64,000 nucleotides of DNA, taken from NCBI RefSeq assembly GCF_014489845.1, contig NZ_JABURY010000008.1, forward strand, positions 1 to 64,000. The letters are read 5' to 3'. This stretch comes from Frischella japonica. GTDB lineage: Bacteria > Pseudomonadota > Gammaproteobacteria > Enterobacterales > Orbaceae. Shown one piece after another: positions 35,371 through 46,092 of the stretch. The position numbers and the translations under genes are program-made. Below the pieces are notes generated by a model, which made no database searches, had not been told where the DNA came from, and worked only from the letters and a program-made list of their open reading frames with translations. Each line of letters opens with the position of its first letter. Position 1 is the stretch's first letter.

Positions 35371-37374
35371 ATGCGAAATTTTAAATTGTGTTCTGATTTT
35401 AAACCGGCCGGTGATCAACCAGAAGCAATTAAGCGATTAAATCAGAATTTAGAAGACGGAATTGCTCATCAAACATTACTGGGCGTAACCGGTTCGGGAA
35501 AAACGTTCACTATGGCTAATGTTATTGCGACGCATAATCGACCTACGGTAATTTTGGCACCAAATAAAACGTTAGCAGCACAATTATATGGTGAAATGAA
35601 AGCTTTCTTTCCAGAGAATGCGGTGGAATATTTTGTCTCTTATTATGATTATTATCAGCCAGAGTCCTATGTACCAACCACCGATACTTTTATTGAAAAA
35701 GATGCGTCGATCAATGAGCATATTGAACAAATGCGTTTGTCAGCAACACGATCATTACTAGAAAGACGTGATGTGGTGATCGTTGCTTCTGTGTCGGCGA
35801 TTTATGGTTTAGGCGCACCAGAAACCTATATGGCGATGATCTTACATCTTTCAAAGGGAACAATAACCGATCAACGGGCGATCTTAAATCGATTGGCAGA
35901 TATGCAATATAAACGTAATGATACTGGTTTTAGTCGTGGTACATTTCGGGTCCGTGGTGATGTGATTGATATTTTCCCTGCGGATTCCGATACGTTAGCC
36001 GTGCGGGTTGAGTTGTTTGATGATGAGGTAGAAAGGATAGCTTTATTTGATCCTTTGACGGGAAGTATTGTTAACGAACTACCGCGTATTACAGTACATC
36101 CCAAAACCCATTATGCTACCCCACGCAACATTTTAGATAATGCAGTAGCAGAGATAAAACAAGAGTTAACGGATCGACAAAAGATCTTATTAGCGGAAAA
36201 TCGTTTACTTGAGGAGCAACGTTTAACTCAGCGCACATTATTTGATATTGAGATGATGACAGAATTGGGTTATTGTTCAGGAATTGAAAACTATTCACGT
36301 TATTTAGCTCAACGTAGAGCTGGGGAACCCCCGGCGACACTCTTTGATTATTTACCAGCCGATGGTTTATTATTTATAGATGAATCACATGTGGGAATTC
36401 CGCAATTAGGTGCTATGTATAATGGTGATCGTTCTCGTAAATTAACTTTAGTCGAATATGGCTTTCGATTACCGTCGGCGTTAGATAATCGGCCGTTAAA
36501 ATTTACTGAGTTTGAGAAGATCATGCCTCAAACGATTTATGTTTCAGCTACACCAGGAAAATATGAATTAGAAAAATCGGGTAGTGAAGTGATCGATCAA
36601 GTCGTGCGTCCGACAGGGTTACTTGATCCGATTATAGAAGTACGTCCTGTTGCCACTCAGGTTGATGATCTCTTATCAGAAATTAAACAGCGGATGGCAA
36701 AACATGAGCGAGTATTAGTTACTACATTAACTAAGAAAATGGCAGAGAATTTAACGGATTATCTGTCAGAACATGGCGTTAAAGTAAAATATTTACATTC
36801 TGATATTAATACCGTCGAGCGTATGGAAATAATCCGTGATTTGCGGTTAGGTGAAATTGATGTCTTAGTTGGGATTAACTTGTTGCGTGAAGGATTAGAT
36901 ATTCCAGAAGTATCGTTAGTCGCAATATTAGATGCTGATCGGGAGGGATTTTTACGTTCAACTAGCTCATTGATCCAGACAGTTGGTCGTGCTGCACGTA
37001 ATCAACATGGTAAAGCTATTCTTTATGCTGATAAAATTACACCAGCGATGGAAAAAACAATGGAAGAAACCTCACGTCGCCGCCAAAAACAGCAAGATTT
37101 TAATACCCAACATGGTATTACACCGACATCAGTAAAAAAAGAGATTTTTGATGTATTAGAAGCTGGCTTAAGTACTAAAAAATCGACCAGCAAGATTCAA
37201 GCGTTTGAACCAGGTAAAAATTATGATTATATATCTGCGAAAGATGTTCAAGCTCGCATTAGTGAATTAGAGGCGATGATGTATGAAGCGGCTAAAAACT
37301 TAGAATTTGAACGGGCAGGGGTACTACGCGATGAAATCAAACAGCTGAGAAGTAGTTTTATTTCATTGTCTTAA
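35371..37374 (+). CDS. uvrB: Excinuclease ABC subunit B
   Basis: 667 residues. Walker A GVTGSGKT at 38-45; the beta-hairpin that clamps damaged DNA at [12 protein letters not shown] (near 90-105); DEXH-like box FIDESH near 335; helicase motifs [20 protein letters not shown] and QTVGRAARN; and a C-terminal UVR motif ([20 protein letters not shown]) that binds UvrC. Nucleotide excision repair. A bidirectional terminator separates it from rdgB. Confidence 0.97.
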   Translation: MRNFKLCSDFKPAGDQPEAIKRLNQNLEDGIAHQTLLGVTGSGKTFTMANVIATHNRPTVILAPNKTLAAQLYGEMKAFFPENAVEYFVSYYDYYQPESYVPTTDTFIEKDASINEHIEQMRLSATRSLLERRDVVIVASVSAIYGLGAPETYMAMILHLSKGTITDQRAILNRLADMQYKRNDTGFSRGTFRVRGDVIDIFPADSDTLAVRVELFDDEVERIALFDPLTGSIVNELPRITVHPKTHYATPRNILDNAVAEIKQELTDRQKILLAENRLLEEQRLTQRTLFDIEMMTELGYCSGIENYSRYLAQRRAGEPPATLFDYLPADGLLFIDESHVGIPQLGAMYNGDRSRKLTLVEYGFRLPSALDNRPLKFTEFEKIMPQTIYVSATPGKYELEKSGSEVIDQVVRPTGLLDPIIEVRPVATQVDDLLSEIKQRMAKHERVLVTTLTKKMAENLTDYLSEHGVKVKYLHSDINTVERMEIIRDLRLGEIDVLVGINLLREGLDIPEVSLVAILDADREGFLRSTSSLIQTVGRAARNQHGKAILYADKITPAMEKTMEETSRRRQKQQDFNTQHGITPTSVKKEIFDVLEAGLSTKKSTSKIQAFEPGKNYDYISAKDVQARISELEAMMYEAAKNLEFERAGVLRDEIKQLRSSFISLS

Positions 37375-37402
37375 TAGTGATATTAATTATAATGATGAAG
37401 AG

Positions 37403-37427
37403 GGCGGCGTTATGCCGCCGAATTTTT
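37403..37427. terminator. Terminator between convergent uvrB and rdgB
   Basis: GGCGGC-gttat-GCCGCC followed by AATTTTT, between two genes that converge. Confidence 0.85.
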
Positions 37428-37441
37428 GACATAAATGTTTG

Positions 37442-38047
37442 TTAAGCAAACGATGTTATGTTTAATTGTGTCAATAGTTGTTGTAACGCTTGGCCGCGAT
37501 GTGAAATATGACTTTTCTGTTCACGAGATATTTCGGCAGCTGAGCAACCTAATTCTGGCACATAAAATACCGGATCATAACCAAATCCACCTTGACCTTG
37601 TTCGCTACGTAAAATTTTACCTACCCACTTACCTAAGCAGATTATTGGTGTTGGGTCGTTAGCGTGGCGCATAAACACTAAAGCACAATAAAAGTAGGCA
37701 TTGCGCTTCTCATCAGGTACATCTTTTAAAGCATCGAGTAATTTTTCAATATTCTGTTTATCGTTACCATGCTCGCCAGCATAACGTGCAGAATAAATGC
37801 CAGGGGCACCTCCTAATGCGTCAACTGCTAACCCAGAATCATCAGCAATTGCTGGTAGTCCAGTAAGTTTTGCCGTATGGCGAGCTTTGATAATCGCATT
37901 TTCGACAAAGCTGAGTCCAGTTTCATCAGCATCAGGGACATTGAATTCACTTTGTGCGATGACATCGAAGCCTGAATCGAGTAAAAGATTATGTAATTCT
38001 TTTACCTTGCCTTGGTTATTTGTACCCAGTACGATTTTTTTCATCAA
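37442..38047 (-). CDS. rdgB: XTP/dITP diphosphatase
   Basis: 201 residues of the Ham1/RdgB family, which removes non-canonical purine triphosphates. N-terminal [14 protein letters not shown], then [20 protein letters not shown] and [25 protein letters not shown], and GGFGYDPVF near the end. Downstream of rluA by 18 bases on the minus strand, so probably cotranscribed. Confidence 0.96.
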   Translation of the reverse strand: MMKKIVLGTNNQGKVKELHNLLLDSGFDVIAQSEFNVPDADETGLSFVENAIIKARHTAKLTGLPAIADDSGLAVDALGGAPGIYSARYAGEHGNDKQNIEKLLDALKDVPDEKRNAYFYCALVFMRHANDPTPIICLGKWVGKILRSEQGQGGFGYDPVFYVPELGCSAAEISREQKSHISHRGQALQQLLTQLNITSFA

Positions 38048-38065
38048 ATATTTCCTAGTTAATCG

Positions 38066-38722
38066 TTAAAATTCGGGTTCGCAGCTAAAAGTCATGCTTT
38101 CCTCTGTTTTGGGATGATTAATCATTAACATTTGTGCATGCAATAGTAAACGTTGTGCCATAGCAAAGGCTTGAGGGGTAGCATAAAATTTATCCCCTAA
38201 AATGGGATGACCAATCGCTTGCATATGAACACGTAATTGGTGCGAACGTCCGGTATAAGGTAATAATTCTACCCTTGTCGTATTATCTTCATGACGACTC
38301 AGCACATGATAATGGGTTAAAGCTTTTTTACCATTTTCATAATCGACCATTTGCCGAGGGCGATTTGGCCAGTCACAAATTAATGGAATATTAATTTCAC
38401 CGCTATCATGCTCGATATGTCCCCAAACTTTAGCAATATAACGTTTTTTCGGAGTGCGTTCCCGAAATTGTTTTTTAATTTCGCGATCGGCTAATTTTGA
38501 CAACGCTGCAACCATAATCCCGCTTGTTGCCATATCTAAGCGATGTACAGATTCGACATAACCAAATTTTTGTTGCAATCGATAGATAATACTATCCTGA
38601 AATTGCGGTTTATTACCAGAAACCGAGAGGATTCCTGGTTGCTTATTTACCACAACAATATGGTCATCTTGATACAAAATGGTTAACCACGGATCAGTGG
38701 GTGGGAAATATTCCAATAACAT
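38066..38722 (-). CDS. rluA: Dual-specificity pseudouridine synthase RluA
   Basis: 218 residues without an S4 domain, as in RluA, which modifies 23S rRNA and some tRNAs. Catalytic Asp in VHRLDMATSGI; other motifs are VVNKQPGILSVSG, KRYIAKVWG, and LLPYTGRSHQLRVHMQAIGH. It lies between dsbB and rdgB on the minus strand. Confidence 0.93.
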   Translation of the reverse strand: MLLEYFPPTDPWLTILYQDDHIVVVNKQPGILSVSGNKPQFQDSIIYRLQQKFGYVESVHRLDMATSGIMVAALSKLADREIKKQFRERTPKKRYIAKVWGHIEHDSGEINIPLICDWPNRPRQMVDYENGKKALTHYHVLSRHEDNTTRVELLPYTGRSHQLRVHMQAIGHPILGDKFYATPQAFAMAQRLLLHAQMLMINHPKTEESMTFSCEPEF

Positions 38723-38784
38723 GATTTATCACTTATTTTCAAAATCATCCACTATAATCGATAATTTAACAATTTACTATTTGT

Positions 38785-39324
38785 TTAATTTTTCCAGATA
38801 GTGTTAGTGTTTGGTGGACTCACCATTTGAGATAACATAACCAGCGTACCAATTATTAGATAACAGCAAAAAATAATCATCATCCATTGTGACATTTCTA
38901 GCGTTAAGAATGACCAAACCTTTTTGCTACAGGGTTGGTCTGTGGCTTTAAATATTATTGGCAACCATTCATCAAGCGGTAAAAATTTAGGATAACGCAC
39001 ACCTAATGAGCAGCTATCTGAGATACGTGGTGCAAATTGTAAACGAGCTTGTAAGTATGCCAGATCGAAACCTTTATATGCACTGAAAAGCCATCCTAAT
39101 ATTGCAACGTTACGAAAGAATAAATTTTTACTACCTATAAAACCAACTATGCCAGAAAATAGAATACCAATCAGAGCAATTCGTTGATAAATACATAACG
39201 AACAAGGTTCAAGATAAAGAGTAATTTGGAAATATACTGCCACAGCTTGGAGAATAACCACTGAAAAAACTAATAAATACCAAGCAACTTTACCTTTAGA
39301 ATATTGGTTAAGTAAATAAAACAT
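38785..39324 (-). CDS. dsbB: Disulfide bond oxidoreductase DsbB
   Basis: 179 residues with four membrane helices. Redox cysteines are in EPCSLCIYQR (near 40-43) and in the second periplasmic loop, SCSLGVRYP and DQPCSKK. It reoxidises DsbA using quinone. It is divergent from rluC and first of the dsbB-rluA-rdgB run. Confidence 0.95.
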   Translation of the reverse strand: MFYLLNQYSKGKVAWYLLVFSVVILQAVAVYFQITLYLEPCSLCIYQRIALIGILFSGIVGFIGSKNLFFRNVAILGWLFSAYKGFDLAYLQARLQFAPRISDSCSLGVRYPKFLPLDEWLPIIFKATDQPCSKKVWSFLTLEMSQWMMIIFCCYLIIGTLVMLSQMVSPPNTNTIWKN

Positions 39325-39463
39325 ACTCTTCTATTTCCTCGTTATTCGGTTATAATTAAACTCTATTATAAGTAAGATTATACTTATTAAGTTCTATAAA
39401 TAAGCTAGTTTAGTTTATTTTGGAACAAAGTAAATTATTATCTCGATGGAATTATAAGAAATT

Positions 39464-40441
39464 ATGGCCTTGACAGAACCAATCTCTCAATTAAAAGTGC
39501 AATTCGTTATCATTTCAGATGAAAATGAAGGTCAACGTATTGATAACTTTCTTATTACTTATTTAAAAGGTGTACCTAAGAGTTTGATTTATCGTATTTT
39601 ACGCAAAGGTGAAGTGCGTGTAAATAAAAAACGTGTTAAGCCTGAATATAAATTAAAAGTTGCTGATCAATTGCGCATACCTCCTATACGAACGGCAGAA
39701 AAAACGCAAGTAAATTTTTCACCGAAATTACAAAAAATTGCTAATTTAGAGAAGGCCATTTTGTATGAAGATGATGCATTATTAGTTATCAATAAACCAT
39801 CAGGAATTGCGGTACATGGTGGTAGTGGCTTGAGTTTTGGAGTGATTGAAGCATTTCGTACACTGCGCCCATATGCAAAATTCTTAGAACTGGTTCATCG
39901 TATTGACCGTGAAACATCAGGAGTATTGATGATTGCTAAAAAGCGTTCAGCTTTAAAAGCCTTACATGAACAATTAAGAGCTAAACAAATGCAAAAAGAT
40001 TACTTAGCTTTAATTAAAGGGGATTGGCCTTCAGAATGTAAAGTGGTACAAGCACCATTACTGAAGAATTTGTTAAAAAGCGGTGAACGGATAGTTAAGG
40101 TGAATCAAGAAGGTAAACCTGCTGAAACTCGGTTCAAAGTCGAAGAACGATTTGGTTTTGCCACGTTAATAAAAGCTAGCCCGGTAACGGGACGTACACA
40201 TCAAATTCGTGTGCATACCCAGTATACCGGCCATCCTATTGCATTTGATAATCGTTATGGTGATCAAGCTTTTGATTACCAGTTGAACCAAACCGATTTA
40301 AATCGATTATTTTTGCATGCAAGTCACGTACGATTTATTCATCCTAAAACGCTAGAAGTCATGCAATTGAGTGCACCATTAGATGATACTTTACAACAAT
40401 GTTTGACTTTTTTACGGGCGCATAAAAGTTCATTTAAATAG
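39464..40441 (+). CDS. rluC: 23S rRNA pseudouridine synthase RluC
   Basis: 325 residues. An N-terminal S4 RNA-binding domain (GQRIDNFLITYLKGVPKS...LRKGEVRVNKKRV, about 23-80) is followed by the synthase domain with LVHRIDRETSGVLMIAKK (catalytic Asp) and GRTHQIRVHTQYTGHPI. The family modifies U955/2504/2580 in E. coli 23S rRNA. RluC is chosen over RluD because of the N-terminus and length. Confidence 0.9.
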   Translation: MALTEPISQLKVQFVIISDENEGQRIDNFLITYLKGVPKSLIYRILRKGEVRVNKKRVKPEYKLKVADQLRIPPIRTAEKTQVNFSPKLQKIANLEKAILYEDDALLVINKPSGIAVHGGSGLSFGVIEAFRTLRPYAKFLELVHRIDRETSGVLMIAKKRSALKALHEQLRAKQMQKDYLALIKGDWPSECKVVQAPLLKNLLKSGERIVKVNQEGKPAETRFKVEERFGFATLIKASPVTGRTHQIRVHTQYTGHPIAFDNRYGDQAFDYQLNQTDLNRLFLHASHVRFIHPKTLEVMQLSAPLDDTLQQCLTFLRAHKSSFK

Positions 40442-40498
40442 TTAAGATTCCTATCTCAATCAATAAGCCATATAACAGGACATTTAAGAGACACAAAA

Positions 40499-41149
40499 AT
40501 GAAAAATTTGAATTTATATTTAGTTCGACATGGACAAACTCAATGGAATATTGCTGACAGAATGCAAGGTTCATGTAACTCCCCTTTGACTGAGAATGGG
40601 GTTTTAGGGGCTAAAATAACTGGAAAATATTTGAAAGATACACCGTTTATTGCTGCTTATTCTAGTCCTTTGCCTCGGGCGATAGATACCCGTGATTATA
40701 TTTTAGCTGAGAATCTTGTTGACACGCCAACTAATACCTTAGCCGGTTTAAGTGAAATGGATTTTGGCAGTTGGGAAGGGCAACACGTGCCAGAATTATC
40801 AAAATTAGCGGAGTTTCAGCAGTATTTATCTGATCCTGAGCATTATCAAGGTCTAAGTAATCAGGGTGAAAAATATTTGGATGTATTAAATCGTATGCAA
40901 CAAAGTTTAGATGAAATTGTTAAGCATGCGCCACAAGATAATGGTAATATTTTAGTTGTATCACATGCTACAGCATTACGTATTTTGCTATGTGTTTTAA
41001 ACGGTGGCGATTGGCGTAAGCATCGGGATGACCAGCATTTTCCACGTATTTTGAATACCAGCATTAGTTTAGTCAATTATCAAGGTGATGGCGAGAAAGG
41101 TCGATATCATGTTAAATATTATAATGATGTGACCCATATGGCAGGTTGA
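40499..41149 (+). CDS. Histidine phosphatase superfamily protein
   Basis: 216 residues with the phosphoglycerate-mutase-like signature LVRHGQTQWN at residues 8-17, catalytic acid region LSEMDFGSWEGQ, and the second His in VVSHATALRILL. It could be a small-molecule phosphatase such as a GpmB/CobC-like enzyme; the sequence does not decide which. It follows rluC by 57 bases. Confidence 0.88.
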   Translation: MKNLNLYLVRHGQTQWNIADRMQGSCNSPLTENGVLGAKITGKYLKDTPFIAAYSSPLPRAIDTRDYILAENLVDTPTNTLAGLSEMDFGSWEGQHVPELSKLAEFQQYLSDPEHYQGLSNQGEKYLDVLNRMQQSLDEIVKHAPQDNGNILVVSHATALRILLCVLNGGDWRKHRDDQHFPRILNTSISLVNYQGDGEKGRYHVKYYNDVTHMAG

Positions 41150-41172
41150 ATTTAATGTTTTAGTAATAAATA

Positions 41173-41203
41173 AAAGGTGCTGTTTTATATTGCACCTTTT
41201 TGT
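41173..41203. terminator. Terminator between phosphatase and YqgA-like gene
   Basis: AAAGGTGC-tgttttatatt-GCACCTTT followed by TT and T-rich DNA, between convergent genes. Confidence 0.8.
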
Positions 41204-41217
41204 ATTGTTGCATTTAT

Positions 41218-41931
41218 TTAAATAAAATCTAACCATATTGCTGATATTGGCATGACAATAATAAGCGCAAATAGCATATTGGCAACTGGAAATAGTTTAA
41301 TATTACAGATTCTAAAACCGGTCGCTAACATGATGATTCCGCCACAGGCTGAAAAATCAGCAAACATTGAATCTGAGATAAGTGGTTGAATGACGCTAGC
41401 TAATAAGAAGAGAGCTGCTTGAATTAAAAATTGTGGAATTGCGATCAGTGATACCGCATAACCTAATGTAATTGCAAAAATGATAGCCGTGAAAAAATCA
41501 AGAAACGCCTTAGCAATTAATAAAGAGGGATCGGCGGAAATACCTTCAGTTAATGCGCCAAAAATCCCCATACCACTTGCGCAAAATAATACCACTAAAG
41601 CAACATATTTTTCGATAAAATCTTCATGTGAAGTAATAAGCGGTTGCTTAGCATTTGGTTTATCAAAAAACAGTCGTAACTTCAAAGATAATTTTTCAAT
41701 ACCGCGCTCCAACTGTAATAGTTCGCCAATCAATGAACCTATTAATAAAGCTAATACCACGGCAGGTATGGTGTGTATTTTGGTGATTAATGCCACTCCA
41801 ATGCCAATTGCCGCACAACCGAAAGTCATTGGTAAGGCTTCACGCACGCGAGCAGGAATGGTTTTGCCAACAGAGGCACCAATTAAACCGCCAACTATAA
41901 TAGCGGCGCCGTTAATAATAGGTCCAATCAT
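41218..41931 (-). CDS. DUF554 membrane protein (YqgA family)
   Basis: 237 residues with about seven hydrophobic segments; starts MIGPIINGAAIIVGGLIGAS and contains LGYAVSLIAIPQFLIQAALF and CGGIIMLATGFRI, typical of DUF554. Function unknown, probably transport. Downstream of bepA by 21 bases. Confidence 0.88.
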   Translation of the reverse strand: MIGPIINGAAIIVGGLIGASVGKTIPARVREALPMTFGCAAIGIGVALITKIHTIPAVVLALLIGSLIGELLQLERGIEKLSLKLRLFFDKPNAKQPLITSHEDFIEKYVALVVLFCASGMGIFGALTEGISADPSLLIAKAFLDFFTAIIFAITLGYAVSLIAIPQFLIQAALFLLASVIQPLISDSMFADFSACGGIIMLATGFRICNIKLFPVANMLFALIIVMPISAIWLDFI

Positions 41932-41952
41932 GGTAGTTTACTCAAAAATAGT

Positions 41953-43404
41953 TTAGTGTTGATAATTAGCATAACGTTTTTGTAATTGCTGTAATTCACT
42001 GATGCGAGCATCAATTCGGGCATTGCTCATAGCATTGCCTTGAGTGATATTTTTGGCATTTTGTAATAACCGTATAGCTTGGTCAAATTGACCTTGTAAT
42101 GCTAAAATTTCTGCTCTGGCTGACATCTCTTGTGCACGCTGTCGTTGCCCTCTGTAAGCAAGTTCAAGTAATTCCCAGCCAACAATATCGTCAGCGTTTT
42201 TTAGGGTATAACGATGTAATAAGCTAATTGCTTTAGTATTTTGCTTAGCTGCAATATAACTGTTGGCAAGATTAATCTGTAATGACTTATTATTCGGATA
42301 AGTTTTCAACGCTTTTGTAATGCGTTCAATAGCTACAGAGCTATTATTTGATTCTAAATCAATGTCCGTCATGAGATCAACAAACCATGGATTATTGGGT
42401 TCACTATTGAGTAATGGTTGTAGTTTATTTTTAGCGCTCGTCAATTTAGCCATTTTTAAATCCCATAAAGCATCGGCATATATGAGTGCAATTTGAGTTT
42501 GTGGATTATTTCGTTTTTGATAATCTTGGATAAGTAATTGCATGGCATTTTTGTTATTACCTAATAAAATGACTAGGCGCGCTTTGGCTAAATAATAATT
42601 TAATGAAGATGCAACGGATTTGGGTGCAAATTGATTTGAGCGATTGCGAATATCAGATAGTCGACTATCTGGTAATGGGTGGGTTAATAACATTTCAGGG
42701 GGTTTGGACATAAAACGCGTTTCATCGGCCAATTTCTGTAAAAAATCAGCCGATGCATGAGGATCAAAACCTGCACGCGTCAATGTTCTAATACCAACGC
42801 GATCTGCTTCTTGTTCATTGCTTTGAGTGAAACTAATTTGACTTTGTGCTGATCCCGCCATTGTTCCCGTGATGGCAGCCATTCCTGCGTCAGGATTGGC
42901 TAATGCTAACAAAATCGCTCCTAAAGTTGCTCCCCATATATAAGGGCTATTTTGACTGCGCGCTTCCATTGCTCTGGCTAAATGTCGCTGTGTAACATGA
43001 CCAATTTCATGTGCCATTACTGATGCTAATTCACTTTCGGTATCGGTATCTATAATCAACTTTGAATGAATAACTACATTGCCACCAAAGTAGGCAAATG
43101 CATTAAGAACATTACTTTTCATTACATAAAAATGAAATGGTGTTTGTACCGAATCCGCTTTAGCAACTAATTTATTACCTAATGAATTAATATATTCATT
43201 AATCATTGGATCCTCGATAATAGGTGTGCTAGCCTGTAACATACGAGTGTAATAATCGCCCATTTCAATTTCTTGACCAATGCTTAAGGTAGCAACAGCT
43301 GCAGTACCAATATCAGGTAGATTAATATTATTGCTCGCAGCCAAAGAAATGGTTGATTGCAACGCTATCAAACCAGATAAAACGAGAGTGGAAATTTTCT
43401 TCAT
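41953..43404 (-). CDS. bepA: Periplasmic metalloprotease/chaperone BepA
   Basis: 483 residues with a signal peptide (cleavage near SLAAS). M48 zinc motif HEIGH at 132-136 and the third ligand Glu in SNEQEADRVG; a C-terminal half made of TPR-like helices (about 290-480). BepA (YfgC) helps assemble or degrade outer-membrane proteins such as LptD and BamA. The neighbours do not add information. Confidence 0.94.
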   Translation of the reverse strand: MKKISTLVLSGLIALQSTISLAASNNINLPDIGTAAVATLSIGQEIEMGDYYTRMLQASTPIIEDPMINEYINSLGNKLVAKADSVQTPFHFYVMKSNVLNAFAYFGGNVVIHSKLIIDTDTESELASVMAHEIGHVTQRHLARAMEARSQNSPYIWGATLGAILLALANPDAGMAAITGTMAGSAQSQISFTQSNEQEADRVGIRTLTRAGFDPHASADFLQKLADETRFMSKPPEMLLTHPLPDSRLSDIRNRSNQFAPKSVASSLNYYLAKARLVILLGNNKNAMQLLIQDYQKRNNPQTQIALIYADALWDLKMAKLTSAKNKLQPLLNSEPNNPWFVDLMTDIDLESNNSSVAIERITKALKTYPNNKSLQINLANSYIAAKQNTKAISLLHRYTLKNADDIVGWELLELAYRGQRQRAQEMSARAEILALQGQFDQAIRLLQNAKNITQGNAMSNARIDARISELQQLQKRYANYQH

Positions 43405-43646
43405 AGCAGAGATCTCTAGGTAATATTGGTGTTAATTTTATACGAAAAATTGTCAAATGGCGACCAGACTGTAATCAATAGTTGTTGTTTGCTATATGTC
43501 ATTAAGGAATAATTTTATCCCATAATTTCATTCTAATGTTCATGTAAATAGTGTTATAAAATCTAGAAAATTAGCGAACAGCATTTTGCAACTTTTCCGT
43601 GTATCGGTATATAATAGTGCAAATCTTCGTTCAATTTGGTAATTTT

Positions 43647-44306
43647 ATGTGTGAATTAAGTGTTGAAGCACAAAAAGTCAAGGCTGCTTTAGCAATGAGA
43701 AATCTTGAAACACCAATGTGTAGTAATGAAATGGCGAACAGTGAGCGTAAAGCGAAGATAGAAAGCCATTTTCGTGCAATTATGAATTTGATGCAATTAA
43801 ATTTGTCAGATGATAGTTTGCAAGAAACCCCACATCGTGTTGCAAAGATGTATGTTGATGAAATTTTTTCTGGACTTGATTATCACAATTTCCCTAAGAT
43901 CACGTTAATTGCCAATAAAATGCAAGTTGATGAAATGATTACTGTGAGGGATATAACCTTAACCAGTGTTTGTGAGCATCATTTTGTTACCATCGATGGT
44001 AAAGCAACAGTGTCTTATATACCGAAAGATAAAGTGATTGGTTTATCTAAGATTAATCGTATCGTCGAATTTTTTTCGCAACGCCCACAGGTTCAGGAAA
44101 GACTGACACAACAAATTTTAGTGGCATTACAAACTTTATTGGGAACTGTCAATGTGGCAGTGTCAATCGACGCTACTCATTATTGTGTAAAAGCACGAGG
44201 TATTAAAGATTCAAATAGTATAACAACGACTACAGCGCTTGGTGGCGGTTTTAAAACCAACCCCAGTACTCGGCAAGAGTTTTTACGTGCTCTAAATCAT
44301 AACTAA
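43647..44306 (+). CDS. folE: GTP cyclohydrolase I
   Basis: 219 residues when begun at ATG 43647 (MCELSVEAQ), which fits the 222-residue E. coli protein. Motifs: [20 protein letters not shown], zinc ligands in SVCEHHFVT and [21 protein letters not shown]. It makes dihydroneopterin triphosphate for folate synthesis. An in-frame upstream extension to 43599 lacks homologous character. Confidence 0.96.
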   Translation: MCELSVEAQKVKAALAMRNLETPMCSNEMANSERKAKIESHFRAIMNLMQLNLSDDSLQETPHRVAKMYVDEIFSGLDYHNFPKITLIANKMQVDEMITVRDITLTSVCEHHFVTIDGKATVSYIPKDKVIGLSKINRIVEFFSQRPQVQERLTQQILVALQTLLGTVNVAVSIDATHYCVKARGIKDSNSITTTTALGGGFKTNPSTRQEFLRALNHN

Positions 44307-44324
44307 AAATAAAGATCAGGAAAT

Positions 44325-44831
44325 ATGATGCGCTATTTAATCTCGATTTTGTTAGCATTGTTAATCACAGCGTGTTCTGCTAGCGATAATGATTATGATA
44401 ATTTTATTGGTTTTTGGGTGGAAGGAACACCACAGTTTAGAAGCGTTGCAACTAGAGCCAATATTGTCGAAATTAATAAGCAGGGTGATTCTTTTTTTAT
44501 TAATGAAAATTATGTATATGGTGATGGTAATACTATTCCTATGAAAAAATTAACTGAGTCACAGGATTTAATTAACGGACTAAGTTATAATTCAGAAATG
44601 TTACTTGGCATATCTAATCGAGTGAAATTTCATGATGATGAAGGTTATTCATCAATTGGTATATTTAACACTGTTTTTTATCGAATTTCAAAAGAAGAAG
44701 CAGAACAAATTAAAAATGCGGTTGAAGAGTGTGATGAGATAGAAAGAAACAGATTTTTTATTCCAAAAGAACAAAATGAAAAATATAAACAACGAGCAAA
44801 AGAGCTACCTTATTGTAGAATTTTTTGGTAA
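44325..44831 (+). CDS. Unrecognised lipoprotein
   Basis: 168 residues with a lipoprotein signal MRYLISILLALLITACSAS (lipobox LITAC, Cys 17). The body has ribbon-like Phe/Tyr segments and ends KELPYCRIFW. No named family. It follows folE after 18 bases with an AGGAAATATG site. Confidence 0.7.
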   Translation: MMRYLISILLALLITACSASDNDYDNFIGFWVEGTPQFRSVATRANIVEINKQGDSFFINENYVYGDGNTIPMKKLTESQDLINGLSYNSEMLLGISNRVKFHDDEGYSSIGIFNTVFYRISKEEAEQIKNAVEECDEIERNRFFIPKEQNEKYKQRAKELPYCRIFW

Positions 44832-44945
44832 TAATAGAGATATATGTAAATTTTGTCATTCTTAATTCAAAAAACACCAGCATTTTTATTGATTAAAAAT
44901 CAAGACTAAACACTATAAAGCTTGTTTTATGTTGTGTGCATCTTT

Positions 44946-44970
44946 GCCAAAGATTGGTATAATCTTTGGC
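44946..44970. promoter_or_regulatory. Palindrome overlapping the ribF promoter
   Basis: GCCAAAGATT-ggtat-AATCTTTGGC, a perfect 10-base inverted repeat. The TATAAT at 44959-44964 is a good -10 box lying across its centre, so a protein bound here would block transcription of ribF. Confidence 0.55.
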
Positions 44971-44995
44971 TACTTGGGTTTAATAACACATATTC

Positions 44996-45934
44996 ATGAA
45001 AATCATTCGCGGTTTCGCTAATTTAAATAATCAATTTACGCAGTGTGTATTGACATTGGGCAATTTTGATGGCTTACATTTAGGGCACCAACAGTTAATT
45101 AATCAACTAGTAACACAAGGTAAAAAATTAAATTTACCAACGGTAGTTATGCTATTTGAACCTCAGCCATTAGAATTTTTCGGTTCTGATAAAGCACCGC
45201 CACGCTTAACCTCTTTTCGTGAAAAATATTTATTGCTGCAATCATTTAATATTGATTATCTTTTAGTAATTCCGTTTAATCAACATTTTGCCAATATGGG
45301 GGCGGTTGAATTTATTGAACAAGGAATAATTAGACAGTTGAATGCCAAGTATGTGATCGTGGGTGATGATTTTTGTTTTGGGATACATCGACAAGGTAAT
45401 GTTGCGTTATTGCAAGACTATGCCGAAAAAGCATTTTTTGAGTTGGTATGTATGTCAACTTATATTATTGATCAGCTACGTGTTAGTAGCACTGCAGTGC
45501 GTAAGGCATTAGCTAATGATGATTTTAATTTGGCCTCACGATTACTCGGTCGTCCTTATGTTATTCAAGGTTATGTCGTGCATGGTAATCAATTAGCCAG
45601 ACAATTAGGTTTTCCCACGGCAAATATTTGGTTAAATCGCAGAAAACCGGCTGTACATGGGGTTTATTTTGTTAAGATTAGCGATCATTATTCGCGGCAG
45701 CAATATTATGGCATTGCTAATATCGGTATTCGACCTACGGTTAATGGCACTACAGCAATACTTGAAGTGAATATTTTTGATTTTAGTGGAAATATTTATG
45801 GTCATTGCTTAGCTATTGAGTTTATCGAAAAGATTCGTAACGAGTTTAAATTTGACTCTCTAACAGCATTACAAAGACAAATTGCACAAGATATTTGCAT
45901 CGCTAAACAGATTCAGGCAAAATTTATGCAATAA
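44996..45934 (+). CDS. ribF: Bifunctional riboflavin kinase / FAD synthetase
   Basis: 312 residues. FAD synthetase domain with LGNFDGLHLGHQQLI near 22-36, VVMLFEPQP, and SSTAVRKAL; C-terminal flavokinase with LGFPTANIWLNRRK and HGVYFVKI. It converts riboflavin to FMN and FAD. It precedes ileS as in E. coli. Confidence 0.96.
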   Translation: MKIIRGFANLNNQFTQCVLTLGNFDGLHLGHQQLINQLVTQGKKLNLPTVVMLFEPQPLEFFGSDKAPPRLTSFREKYLLLQSFNIDYLLVIPFNQHFANMGAVEFIEQGIIRQLNAKYVIVGDDFCFGIHRQGNVALLQDYAEKAFFELVCMSTYIIDQLRVSSTAVRKALANDDFNLASRLLGRPYVIQGYVVHGNQLARQLGFPTANIWLNRRKPAVHGVYFVKISDHYSRQQYYGIANIGIRPTVNGTTAILEVNIFDFSGNIYGHCLAIEFIEKIRNEFKFDSLTALQRQIAQDICIAKQIQAKFMQ

Positions 45935-45971
45935 TTTTGTTAGACAGTATATGATGCCTTTGGGGCATACT

Positions 45972-45996
45972 TTTGATCACTTAAAATGTGATCAAA
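45972..45996. promoter_or_regulatory. Hairpin in the ribF-ileS gap
   Basis: TTTGATCAC-ttaaaat-GTGATCAAA, a perfect 9-base inverted repeat without a T run. An adjacent ATGCC-tttgg-GGCAT stem lies at about 45951-45966. It could be an RNA leader structure for ileS or an operator. Confidence 0.4.
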
Positions 45997-46092
45997 GCAG
46001 ATATTAATCGTAAACAGTGTTCCAATGGGCAACAACCATTTTAACCTAGTTTAATTTATTCATTCAGTCATAATAATTTGGAATTAAATAAC

